Shown piece by piece: positions 22,481 to 30,734 of a stretch of 51,218 nucleotides of DNA. The first letter of the stretch is position 1; every line of letters begins with the position of its first letter. A program made the position numbers and the translations under genes. The notes under the pieces are model-generated. The model saw nothing but the letters and a program-made list of their open reading frames with translations. It did not search any database and was not told where the DNA came from. Origin of the DNA: Acidobacteriota bacterium (GTDB taxonomy: Bacteria; Acidobacteriota; Terriglobia; Acidiferrales; UBA7541). The stretch lies in assembly GCA_018268785.1 (NCBI GenBank), contig JAFDVY010000011.1, positions 1 through 51,218 on the forward strand, written 5' to 3'.

Positions 22481-23310
22481 TTGGATTTGCCCGGAGCGGC
22501 AACCGGAGAGGCCTGTTTTTTCTGGCGATTGTTTTTCCAAACTTCCCAAGGTGCGTTGCCAGTGCCCCACTGGCTATCGAGTTCCTGCTTGTCTTTGAAC
22601 GTGTCCATGGACGCCCAGTAGCCATCGTAAGGATAGCCGATGAGTTGTTGCTCCTCGATGAGACGCGAGAAAGGACCGTTAACAAGCTCTTCGCGCTCGC
22701 GAATGTAATCGAAAATCTTTGTTTTGAAAATAAAGAAGCCTCCATTGATGCGGACGCTTCCATTGTTGATGGCGCGAATTCCGGAAACCAGGTTGCCTTC
22801 GCCTTCCTGGATCGAGACCATGTGGTAGCTAAGGGACGGCCGAACGGCGAGGAAGCTCGCGACCTTGTCGTGCTTATGGAAATGGTCCAACTGTTCGGGG
22901 AGATTGAGGTCGGTAAGGCCGTCACTGTAATTTGCGAGGAATTCTTCTTCCCCTTCAAGATATTTCTCGACGGCTTTCAAGCGCATTCCGATGTTGGATT
23001 CCACGCCGGTGTCCGCGAACGTGATCCGCCAATCATGGATATCGCTGTTGTAAAGCTCCAGATTCTTTCCGCCGGCGGAAAGAACGAAATCATTGGAGAC
23101 ACATTCGTTGTAATTGAGAAAGTAGTTTTTGACAGCGTCCGCACGATAGCCAAGGCACAGGATGAAGTCCTTGTGGCCAAAATGGGCGTAGTACTTCATC
23201 ACATGCCAGAGAATCGGACGATAGCCGATCGGGACCATCGGCTTCGGCAGAGTTTCGGAATAGTCACGAAGGCGCATACCAAGGCCGCCGCAGAATAGAA
23301 CGACTTTCAT
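22468..23310 (-). CDS. rfbF: Glucose-1-phosphate cytidylyltransferase
   Basis: A 280-residue nucleotidyltransferase making CDP-glucose from CTP and glucose-1-phosphate, the first step to CDP-6-deoxy and 3,6-dideoxy sugars. The signature is MKVVLFCGGLGMRLRDYSETLPKPMVPIGYRPILWHVMKYYAHFGHKDFILCLGY, characteristic of RfbF/DdhA. FLANYSDGLTDLNL holds the metal-binding Asp, and NGGFFIFK and GYPYDGYWASMDTFKDK are further family segments. The last ~25 residues are Lys/Pro-rich. The start is supported by GAGGAG seven bases upstream. The partner CDP-glucose 4,6-dehydratase (rfbG) is 6.3 kb further upstream in the same direction. Confidence 0.92.
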   Translation of the reverse strand: MKVVLFCGGLGMRLRDYSETLPKPMVPIGYRPILWHVMKYYAHFGHKDFILCLGYRADAVKNYFLNYNECVSNDFVLSAGGKNLELYNSDIHDWRITFADTGVESNIGMRLKAVEKYLEGEEEFLANYSDGLTDLNLPEQLDHFHKHDKVASFLAVRPSLSYHMVSIQEGEGNLVSGIRAINNGSVRINGGFFIFKTKIFDYIREREELVNGPFSRLIEEQQLIGYPYDGYWASMDTFKDKQELDSQWGTGNAPWEVWKNNRQKKQASPVAAPGKSKCTL

Positions 23311-23395
23311 GATTTTCTCCTCTGGCGCTTTTACAAAATTGAAGACGCAAGAATGTGTGGCTAGTTTTTGACTGCGAAATGCAACTTAAGGAACT

Positions 23396-24349
23396 CTATT
23401 GTTCAGCTGCGGGTGTAGCATCCCCGAGACGCGGGACGCGCAGCGACTTCTTGCGACGATGTTCGACAATTTGGCCTACGATCCACAACGCATTGAGTTT
23501 GTTGCCAAATCGTTGCGCCGGGCGCACGCTTGCGAGCCATCTGGTCGCCCATACCAAAAGTCGCCGAACCAGATATAGCGGTACTCCGCCAATTTTGTAA
23601 CGCTCGGCTTCACTAGACAGAGCGGCATCGGAGTAGCCCTTTTCAAGGGACCATTTCTGGATATAGCTTTTGGTCATCCGGTGAACGGGTAGCTCGTGAA
23701 ATACGAGAGCAGAAGGCAAGTACAACATCTCTTCACCAGCGGCAAGCAATCGGCCAGCAAACTCGGAATCCTCGCCTCGATGAGGGGCCGGAGGCGGTCC
23801 GAGATCTGTCCGGAATTCTCCATATTTCTCGAATACAAACTTTCGAAAGGCCATATTTGTACCGAACGGGGCCGTATGAAGCCTGCTACGCTGAGGCCCT
23901 AAGTCAAATATGACTAGGGCACCTTGTGCTTGTTGATGATCTTTCGGAAACCATGCTGGCGGACGGAATGTACCTTGCGGGAGTATCCGCCCACCGGTTC
24001 CTTGACACTCTCCTTCCAGGATTGGTGACGATAGATTGAATAACCAATCCGCTTGTACAACCGCGTCATCATCAACGAAAGCTAGAACCCTTCCTGCCGA
24101 TTCGGCGATGCCCCGGTTCAGGGCAAAGGATTTACCTTGTTTGGTCTCAAGCAAGTAGCGAAATCTGTTCGGTTGCTGTTTTACAAAGGACTTGGCGACA
24201 TCAGCGGTAGCATCGGTCGAATTATTGTCGATGATCAAGACTTCCCAGGATATTGAAGACGGGACAACGGAAGCAGCCAGACTGTGCAGGGTCTTGTTCA
24301 GTCCTGAGCTGCGATTGAAAGTGCAAATGATTACGGTGATGTCCGTCAT
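23396..24349 (-). CDS. Family 2 glycosyltransferase
   Basis: A 317-residue GT-A glycosyltransferase. The start at 24349 is chosen because MTDITVIICTFNRS is the usual GT2 opening and GGAG lies seven bases before the ATG; an in-frame extension to 24487 overlaps the upstream gene and lacks support. Motifs: VLIIDNNSTDAT near residue 38, GKSFALNRGIAESAGRVLAFVDDDAVV near residue 75-100 (the DxD), GGRILPQGTFRPPAWFP and HRGEDSEFAGRLL (catalytic ED). The C-terminal third is basic with a short hydrophobic stretch, perhaps a membrane contact. Donor and acceptor are unknown. It is one of four glycosyltransferases in the cluster. Confidence 0.85.
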   Translation of the reverse strand: MTDITVIICTFNRSSGLNKTLHSLAASVVPSSISWEVLIIDNNSTDATADVAKSFVKQQPNRFRYLLETKQGKSFALNRGIAESAGRVLAFVDDDAVVQADWLFNLSSPILEGECQGTGGRILPQGTFRPPAWFPKDHQQAQGALVIFDLGPQRSRLHTAPFGTNMAFRKFVFEKYGEFRTDLGPPPAPHRGEDSEFAGRLLAAGEEMLYLPSALVFHELPVHRMTKSYIQKWSLEKGYSDAALSSEAERYKIGGVPLYLVRRLLVWATRWLASVRPAQRFGNKLNALWIVGQIVEHRRKKSLRVPRLGDATPAAEQ

Positions 24350-24425
24350 TTCTGCTCCACGAGATCCTAACTGTTTGCCGACCTGGCCATGGAAATGTGT
24401 GCCCATACTTTTCAGAACACGGTAC

Positions 24426-25460
24426 CTAAAGAGCTCGTTTAGATTGGTTATCCACAGAAAGTTTGCCGTTATTGTGTCTCCTGACAATCTTTTCCACAGT
24501 TTGTTTTGGGTTTAAACAAAGGTCGGCAAGTTTCGCAGCAACGGAAAAACCCAGGCGCAACGTGTCAAACCGATACCCGATTTCCCTGAGGCGCTGGGAA
24601 TGATGTGACCAAAAACTTCTTTCCCTGAAATTGACAGCCGAGGTAGCTAGAACGGCGTAGTAATCGTGCAAGAGTTCCGCTTCCCTCGACGCGTGTTCGC
24701 GTTGCGTTAAGAAGAGGTGCCCGTATGCTTTCAGATCCCTTAGTTTTGCAAGCGAATATGCATGTAATTTTTTTGATGCAGTCGTCTGTTGATGGGAATG
24801 AATTCGCTCAAAGGAAAGGACCTGATGAACAAAACCGAAGTCGGAAACGGCCAATTGCTTGATGCACGCGCTAGTGTCTGCCTCTGGGCTCGCGTTCGGG
24901 TAAAAGGAACTTTCCTTTCTGACCAAGTCTGCTCGATACAGGATTGAAGTTGGCGTTCCAAATACGTAAGGGCCCCCAAGCAAGAAATTGCGCGCGACCT
25001 CCTTTCCTGGAAGCGTCGTGCTTGGATAGGGTATTTCAGCCCATTTAATCTGCCAATTGCGCCAATCGTCGCTTCCGCCGCTCAATTGATAGGAGTTTAC
25101 TAACCCCACGGAAGGCTGTGACTGAGCGACGGAAACGAGTTTTTCTATGCAATCTGGAAACAACCAGTCATCGGCCGAGACGATCTTGCAGTACTGCGCC
25201 TCAGGAGAGATGAGGCCAAAGGCCTTATTGTGATTGGCGATGATGTCCAATAGGGATTCGTTGGAAACTACCTTGATGCGTTCGTCCTGTTGCGCGTACT
25301 TTTGTGCCACCTGGAGGGTATCGTCGGTGCTGCAATTGTCCACAATAATGTACTCAAAGTTCGAATAGGACTGGGACAGCACGCTTTCTATACACTGCGC
25401 CAGATATGGCTGCCCATTGCGAACCGGAGTGAGGACACTAACGAGTGGATCTATTTTCAT
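24426..25460 (-). CDS. Family 2 glycosyltransferase
   Basis: A 344-residue GT-A glycosyltransferase. Motifs: PLVSVLTPVRNGQPYLAQCIESVLSQSY at the N-terminus, YIIVDNCSTDDT near residue 40, and KIVSADDWLFPDCIEKLV near residue 93-110 (DxD-type). The chain after residue 230 is helical, with many His and Arg. Its ATG overlaps the stop of the Cys-rich gene upstream by four bases (ATGA), so the two are translationally coupled and probably work on the same product. A 76-base gap separates it from the next glycosyltransferase. Confidence 0.85.
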   Translation of the reverse strand: MKIDPLVSVLTPVRNGQPYLAQCIESVLSQSYSNFEYIIVDNCSTDDTLQVAQKYAQQDERIKVVSNESLLDIIANHNKAFGLISPEAQYCKIVSADDWLFPDCIEKLVSVAQSQPSVGLVNSYQLSGGSDDWRNWQIKWAEIPYPSTTLPGKEVARNFLLGGPYVFGTPTSILYRADLVRKESSFYPNASPEADTSACIKQLAVSDFGFVHQVLSFERIHSHQQTTASKKLHAYSLAKLRDLKAYGHLFLTQREHASREAELLHDYYAVLATSAVNFRERSFWSHHSQRLREIGYRFDTLRLGFSVAAKLADLCLNPKQTVEKIVRRHNNGKLSVDNQSKRAL

Positions 25461-26572
25461 GGTCTCTCGGCTACCAGCTTTCGAGAACCGTTGCAGGCAT
25501 GCTCATGCGAACTAGACGCCCGTGCAGAATCTGGCACCGAGGTAATTCTCTCCAACCAAATTTCGCGCCAGTATGCCCAAGTGCTCTTGGGGCAAAACAT
25601 GCGGCAAGCGCTGTAACGTGCCTGACAAATGACGGAATCAAGAATGATGGCAGGAGTCTTCATGGTAACCATCTTCCCTGACTTCTCATCGATTACCTTT
25701 GTTACGGAATCCAGAACCTTATACGTGCCACCGCAATAGGGAACAAGTTCGGCGTCCCAGAACATGCCGCGATTCTTCGACTCCACATTTACGGTTTTCA
25801 GAATGTCTTTATGAGATTTGACCCGGACCAGCTCACCCGGTTGCAGATTCAATGCAGCCGCAGGGGTAGGCGCTCCGGACGGAATTGTGCCTTTCTTACG
25901 AGGCCATTCCGTGCCAGACGAGAGGGAGTGAGCCTTGTCATAGAGCCAGCGCATCGGACGACCAATCCCGATTCCGGCTTCGCTGAGAGCATGGTAAAAC
26001 CAATAAAAGAGGCCGGACAGTAAACGGCCAAGGGAAACATTCCCCGTAGCAAAATCCTCGATATACTGACGAACGTCCCACCACTTCAGCAGCTCTCCGG
26101 CGTAGGGAACCTGCGTTGTTTGGCAAACATAGACAGGCTCTTGATCCTTGGAATCCGGGGATGTGGCGTTGGCCCACACGTCTGACTCGGAGCAACCGGA
26201 TGCCGCTGAGGCGCGTCCATTCCCTGCATGGTTTGCAAGCTGGACAAAGGGCGAGGCGGAATTTGGCTGGGCTGGCTTCAACCATGCGGTTTTCCAAGTG
26301 AGCAAGCATCCAGCCTGGCAGCCGCCATGGGCCGAACCATCGCACCGGGCCTGGACATGAACCGAATCTTTGATGCGCCTGCTAAACAGGTCCGGGTCGC
26401 AGGACTTGTGGCCACTCTTATAGACGGGAAACTTTTGTCCGCAAAACTTAAACATTTCAGGCATAAAGGGCATGCCGTCTAGTTGTCCTTTGGCGTCAAG
26501 AGTGAGCAGGATCTCTTCCTGGGTGCGAACTTCCACCCAATCCCCCACCTTGAATTTGACCGACTTCTCCAT
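25457..26572 (-). CDS. Cys-rich protein of unknown function with an internal duplication
   Basis: A 371-residue protein without signal peptide or membrane helix. Residues 7-98 and 246-340 are diverged copies of one domain. Each has GDWVEVRTQEEIL (GELVRVKSHKDIL in copy 2), then an aromatic-CG motif (FCGQKFPVYK; YCGGTYKVLD), an invariant-looking Asp, and a Cys pair with trailing Trp residues (CQAGC then WKTAWL; CRMFC then WREIWL). Copy 1 also has KSCD and RCDGSAHGGC. The Cys spacing suggests a bound metal or Fe-S centre. The linker (residues 145-215) contains VCQTTQVPYAGELLKWWDVRQYIEDFATGN. I recall similar unnamed proteins near bacterial glycan and secondary-metabolite genes but know of no function. 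GGAGG supports the ATG at 26572. Confidence 0.75.
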   Translation of the reverse strand: MEKSVKFKVGDWVEVRTQEEILLTLDAKGQLDGMPFMPEMFKFCGQKFPVYKSGHKSCDPDLFSRRIKDSVHVQARCDGSAHGGCQAGCLLTWKTAWLKPAQPNSASPFVQLANHAGNGRASAASGCSESDVWANATSPDSKDQEPVYVCQTTQVPYAGELLKWWDVRQYIEDFATGNVSLGRLLSGLFYWFYHALSEAGIGIGRPMRWLYDKAHSLSSGTEWPRKKGTIPSGAPTPAAALNLQPGELVRVKSHKDILKTVNVESKNRGMFWDAELVPYCGGTYKVLDSVTKVIDEKSGKMVTMKTPAIILDSVICQARYSACRMFCPKSTWAYWREIWLERITSVPDSARASSSHEHACNGSRKLVAERP

Positions 26573-26693
26573 CACTCCTCCGTCAGGGTGATCCTAGCCA
26601 AGTAGTTAGTGCGATCTCACATGCAACCGTTTCGACGAATCTTTCGGCTCCGTGTCGTAGTTCGTGCCATCCGAGAAACTTGCCGTATAGGAG

Positions 26694-28169
26694 CTAAGTT
26701 GACGCCACGTTTTTGGGACTAGCGGCGGAACCGCGCAAGCCACGGATAATGTCCAGGTAAAGATTCTTTTCGCCGATGACAAAGACAAGGAAGGCGGCGT
26801 AGATGATGAAGAGCACGGCCAGCTCAAGGAATAGCCGCAGCCAGAGCCCAAGCGATTCTCCCCAAAGAACCTTGGCTCCATACGAGATTACGGAAGCCAG
26901 CCCAATCGATATCAGCGGACGGGAAATTACGTGGAAAATGTCACGCAAGCGGATCGAAGTGTTATGCACGCTCCAGGCAAGGAGGGGAACAACAGCAAGG
27001 GCCATCACGGAGGAATAGGCGATGGCGACTCCCTTTGGCCCGTAAGGCAAACCGATCAGGTAGCCGATCACCATGGTGGGCGCTAAAACCATGGCTATTT
27101 TCAACCCTCGACCAACCAAACCCATGGCGTTCATGAGCCATCCCATCGGGTTCAGAATGGCAAAGGCCAGGATTGTGGGAGCGAGCAACTGAAAAATGAT
27201 CGCAGCACTGCGCCATTTAGGCCCAAGGAGGGCCGCGATGAGATCGTTCGCGAAGAGCGCGCATGCGAACGTAATTGGCAAGGTCAAAACAAGAACCAGG
27301 GAATAGCCCCGGAGGAAATAGCGCTTGAGCGTGGCAAGATCATGCTGCAAGCGCGAAAGAGCGGAAAAAGCAACTTCACCGACGGCCCAATTCAAATTGT
27401 CAGTCGGAATACGAATCAACTGATAGGCACGACCATAGATGCCGATGGCTTCAGCGCCCCAAAAACGGCCCAAAAGGACTTTTTCGAAATTTGAGCCAAT
27501 GTACATGACCAAGCCGTTCAGCGTAACCGTGCCGCCGAAACGAAGCATCGATCGAATGCCGGAATTGCGCCGTGGCATGCCTGGAGTCCATCGTGCGGCG
27601 ACCCACAATCCGATCGTGGAAACTATCGGTACGCTGAGAGTCATCCAAGCGAGCGCCCAGAAGCCGTATCCCGCTTTCGCGACAAAAATTGCCAATACAG
27701 TGCTTGCAATCAGCGAAATCAAATCAATGTAAGCAAGCGCGGCGAATTTCATGTGTCGTTGCAAAAGGGCGGAATGCTGGACGCCCAAACCATTGAAGAA
27801 GAATCCTCCTGCAACGATGCAAGTGACTCCCACCAAACGAGGTTCGCGATAGAACGCGCCGATGGCCGGGGCAGCTGCGAAGGTTACGATTGTCAGCACC
27901 ACTCCAACGAGGACATTCAACCAGAACAAGGTGGAAGTCTGATCATTCGTGATGTCGGCTTTCTGCACAGTGGCCGCAGATAGACCGAAATCGCGAAAGA
28001 GAGTGAGAACGCCTGTGATCGCAGTGACCATGCCTACCAAGCCAAAGTCGTTGGGTTGGAGAAGGCGGGCCAGGATCATCAAAGAAACGATGCGCAAGAG
28101 AAAGCTTGCCCCTTGCGCAAACAGCCTCATTGAGGCGCCGCGAATCGTTTTTTCGCGTAGGTCTTGCAT
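26694..28169 (-). CDS. Wzx-type polysaccharide flippase (MOP superfamily), copy 1
   Basis: A 491-residue membrane protein with about 12-14 predicted helices. It belongs to the WzxC/polysaccharide-transport family of the MOP flippases, which turn undecaprenyl-linked repeat units across the inner membrane. Features: IRGASMRLFAQGASFLLRIVSLMILARLLQPNDFGLVGMV at the N-terminus, the loop AFYREPRLVGVT near 110, RFGGTVTLNGLVMYIGSNFEKVLLGRFWG near 215-245, and YGRAYQLIRIPTDNL. Its closest visible relative in the window is the second flippase at 36900-38489, sharing LARLL.P.DFG and FYREPRL. It lies directly downstream of the FAD oxidoreductase gene. Confidence 0.9.
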   Translation of the reverse strand: MQDLREKTIRGASMRLFAQGASFLLRIVSLMILARLLQPNDFGLVGMVTAITGVLTLFRDFGLSAATVQKADITNDQTSTLFWLNVLVGVVLTIVTFAAAPAIGAFYREPRLVGVTCIVAGGFFFNGLGVQHSALLQRHMKFAALAYIDLISLIASTVLAIFVAKAGYGFWALAWMTLSVPIVSTIGLWVAARWTPGMPRRNSGIRSMLRFGGTVTLNGLVMYIGSNFEKVLLGRFWGAEAIGIYGRAYQLIRIPTDNLNWAVGEVAFSALSRLQHDLATLKRYFLRGYSLVLVLTLPITFACALFANDLIAALLGPKWRSAAIIFQLLAPTILAFAILNPMGWLMNAMGLVGRGLKIAMVLAPTMVIGYLIGLPYGPKGVAIAYSSVMALAVVPLLAWSVHNTSIRLRDIFHVISRPLISIGLASVISYGAKVLWGESLGLWLRLFLELAVLFIIYAAFLVFVIGEKNLYLDIIRGLRGSAASPKNVAST

Positions 28170-28198
28170 TGTCGTTAAGAAATAGCCTCTCGAAAAAA

Positions 28199-29524
28199 TT
28201 ATCGCGCGGCTTGCGAGTGGACGGCGAGGGCTCGGTCTGCTGCTTTCTCACCGCTGATGAAGCTCTCGTCGGTCCACATGTAGCCCCAATCGCCGTACCG
28301 GCCGCAATAGGCGATTCCCAGATCGTCGAGATAGGCATGAACTTTTTTAAGAGCCGCGGCGCGGTCCAGGTCGAAAATCACGTTGGCATAGCGAAGCTTC
28401 ATGGCCTTCTTGAACAGGACCTTATCTTCTTCGCGGATCAGGCCGCAGCGTTTCAGGTCGCGAATGACGGGTTCAATCAGGTCATCCGGCGAGCAGGTAA
28501 GCGGCTTGTATTTTTCCGAGAAATAGACTTCCGCCTGGATGCTGCCCGCTCCCGGCGGTGTGTTCGTCGGCGAGAGCATGTGAGGGAAGCTGAGCCGGGT
28601 GAACGTGTAGTCTTCGTCGTAGAAGTAAGTCATGTGGGCGTTGGAAATTTCGGAGCGGTCGATTCCCACGTTGACGAGAACAACCGTGGAACAGGCAAGG
28701 AGTTTGGCAGCTTCCACGACGTCGCTCGGAGCGCCTTGAATCATGGAAATAAGATCAGGCAGAGGAACGGATGAAACGAGAGAATCGTAGTTGGTTGTAA
28801 AACCATTCGAAAAAGTCAGTTGACGCGTGCGCGGATCGACGGAAATGAGCTCGTGATCGAGCTTGAGATTTCCGAGCGGCACAAATTTCTCAAGATAAGC
28901 TTTGAAACCGCCATTTTTCGGATAACGAAAATGGGTGATGTAGTGAACTTGTGGCGCAGCCTCGGAGATTGCTCCGCGAAGCACTTCTTCCAGGCTGGGG
29001 CGGTAAATGCGAGGCCCAAGCCAGTCCGTGCTGAGGTTCTCAGCAGGCGTGAGGTGATACTTGCGGGTGTACTGCATGGGGAAAGATTCCGCGAAAGTGC
29101 GGCCAAAGCTGGCGAGCAGCCAATCGGCGTAATTCTTGATGGGACGTTCAGGGGCATTGCGCTCTTCGACGAAATCGCTGATGACCTTCACGATTAGTTC
29201 GTCTGGCAATCCGCGCAAATGCAACTGGACAGGGTGCTGCGGCCAATAGCCGCGCCAGTAGTTATTCAGATTGATCTGGATCGTCTCAAACTGCTGGTCA
29301 ACGTTATCGGCAAGAAGCGCCTGAATTCGCGGATCCTTCGTAAAGGAGATGTGCGGACCCAAGTCAAACAAAAAGCCAGTGTCAAAACGAAAGGAAGCGG
29401 TGTGTCCGCCGTAATGACTGTTCTTGTCGTACATGACCGGCGCGATGCCTTCCGCGTGAAGGCGATGTGCCGCGCCCCAACCGGCCATGCCGGTTCCCAA
29501 GACTACGATATTTGGTTTCGACAT
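28199..29524 (-). CDS. FAD-dependent amine-oxidase-like / UDP-galactopyranose-mutase-like oxidoreductase
   Basis: A 441-residue flavoprotein. The dinucleotide-binding motif is at the N-terminus (NIVVLGTGMAGWGAAHRLHAEGIAPVMYDKN), followed by GGHTASFRFDTGFLFDLGPHISF, typical of amine-oxidase-like and protoporphyrinogen-oxidase-like proteins found in polysaccharide clusters. A second FAD contact, GIAYCGRYGDWGYMWTDESFISGEKAA, lies at the C-terminus. AAGGAG nine bases before the ATG fixes the start. Members of this group act on nucleotide sugars or glycan intermediates in some clusters, but many are uncharacterised. The position between rfbG and a flippase supports a sugar-related role. Confidence 0.8.
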   Translation of the reverse strand: MSKPNIVVLGTGMAGWGAAHRLHAEGIAPVMYDKNSHYGGHTASFRFDTGFLFDLGPHISFTKDPRIQALLADNVDQQFETIQINLNNYWRGYWPQHPVQLHLRGLPDELIVKVISDFVEERNAPERPIKNYADWLLASFGRTFAESFPMQYTRKYHLTPAENLSTDWLGPRIYRPSLEEVLRGAISEAAPQVHYITHFRYPKNGGFKAYLEKFVPLGNLKLDHELISVDPRTRQLTFSNGFTTNYDSLVSSVPLPDLISMIQGAPSDVVEAAKLLACSTVVLVNVGIDRSEISNAHMTYFYDEDYTFTRLSFPHMLSPTNTPPGAGSIQAEVYFSEKYKPLTCSPDDLIEPVIRDLKRCGLIREEDKVLFKKAMKLRYANVIFDLDRAAALKKVHAYLDDLGIAYCGRYGDWGYMWTDESFISGEKAADRALAVHSQAAR

Positions 29525-29611
29525 CTAGCGAAGCTCCTTGCATCCGTTATGAACTCTGGAATCTCTGATCAAACTGCGCGCAAGCGCATCGCGCCGAGAA
29601 TCCAGTCCGTC

Positions 29612-30691
29612 TTAGTTCCGGGAGAGTGCCTCGTACTGCTCGATCTGCCCACAGGTAAACCGTCGAATGTCACTTCCGACCTGGAAGGTTCGATACCACT
29701 CGACGATCCAATTGAGGGCCTGGCACAAGGGAAGCACCGGGTGCCAGTTCAAAAAGGTTTTTGACTTCGAAGCGTCCAATTTCAAATAGTGCGCTTCATG
29801 AGGATGAGAGGATTTGTCTTGATGCCATGCCGCCGTTCCTGACCACGATTGGCGCAAACGATCAGCAATCCATGAGACCGGTTTAGCGTCGTCGTCGGCT
29901 GGACCGAAATTCCAACCGGAAGAGAATCTTTCAGGATCTTGTGCAAGCCGCTCTGCGAGCATCAAGTAGCCACGTATCGGCTCCAGCACAAATTGCCAGG
30001 GCCTGGTAGCGAGCGGATTGCGAATTGCGCAAGATTCGCCTGCCAAAAATGAGCGCATTAAATCCGGGATGAGTTGGTTGCTGGTCCAATCGCCGCCGCC
30101 GATTGCATTGCCGGCGCGGGCCGTGCCCAAAGCAACGCGATGCTGCAAATAATTCTCGGGCGAAAAATAGGAATCGCGAAAGGCAGAAGAAACCAATTCA
30201 GCGCAGCCCTTTGAATTTGAGTACGGGTCATGACCGCCCATAGGATCGTGTTCGCGATAGCCCCAAATGGTTTCGCGATTGTCATAGCACTTATCGCTGG
30301 TCACGTTGACGATCGCACACGGCTGTTTAAGCTGGCGAATCGCTTCAAATAAATTCACGGTGCCCATGACGTTCGAAGAGTAGGTTTCGATGGGATCGTC
30401 GTAGCCGCGCTTTACTACGGATTGCGCAGCCATATGAATGACGACTTCCGGCCGGCACTGGGCAATTGCACTCTTCAAATGGTCAAAGTTGCGGATGTCC
30501 CCGATCTTCGACTGGATACTGTTTGCAACTCCCGCTTGTTCAAAGAGACTCGGATGGGTAGGAGGTTCGAGGGCGAAACCGGTTACGTCGGCGCCCAATG
30601 AATTGAGCCAAAGCGACACCCATGCACCCTTGAAACCGGTGTGACCGGTGAGAAAAACTTTACGTCCTTTCCAAAAGTCTCGATTCAGCAT
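29612..30691 (-). CDS. rfbG: CDP-glucose 4,6-dehydratase
   Basis: A 359-residue short-chain dehydrogenase/reductase that converts CDP-glucose to CDP-4-keto-6-deoxyglucose. Motifs: KVFLTGHTGFKGAWVSLWLNSLGADVTGFAL (NAD-binding, typical of RfbG), HMAAQSVVKRGYDDPIETYSSNVMGTVNLFEA, NVTSDKCYDN (catalytic Thr-Ser-Asp region), then a YSNSKGCAELV catalytic Tyr-Lys. GNAIGGGDWTSNQLIPD is a further family marker. Length is normal. It follows the SAF-domain oxidoreductase gene with a 43-base gap. Together with rfbF this defines a CDP-sugar pathway; no rfbH-type 3-dehydratase gene is seen in the window. Confidence 0.92.
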   Translation of the reverse strand: MLNRDFWKGRKVFLTGHTGFKGAWVSLWLNSLGADVTGFALEPPTHPSLFEQAGVANSIQSKIGDIRNFDHLKSAIAQCRPEVVIHMAAQSVVKRGYDDPIETYSSNVMGTVNLFEAIRQLKQPCAIVNVTSDKCYDNRETIWGYREHDPMGGHDPYSNSKGCAELVSSAFRDSYFSPENYLQHRVALGTARAGNAIGGGDWTSNQLIPDLMRSFLAGESCAIRNPLATRPWQFVLEPIRGYLMLAERLAQDPERFSSGWNFGPADDDAKPVSWIADRLRQSWSGTAAWHQDKSSHPHEAHYLKLDASKSKTFLNWHPVLPLCQALNWIVEWYRTFQVGSDIRRFTCGQIEQYEALSRN

Positions 30692-30734
30692 CCGCTAGTC
30701 CGTATCCCCGAGAACCACAGGATCGAAATTCGAA

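Noticed and set aside
22441..23298. A 285-codon plus-strand frame opposite rfbF
   Set aside because: It is a complete antisense of rfbF, whose cytidylyltransferase motifs are unmistakable.
28106..28774. A 222-codon plus-strand frame opposite the FAD oxidoreductase
   Set aside because: It is antisense to a gene with clear FAD-binding motifs; composition is typical of shadow frames.
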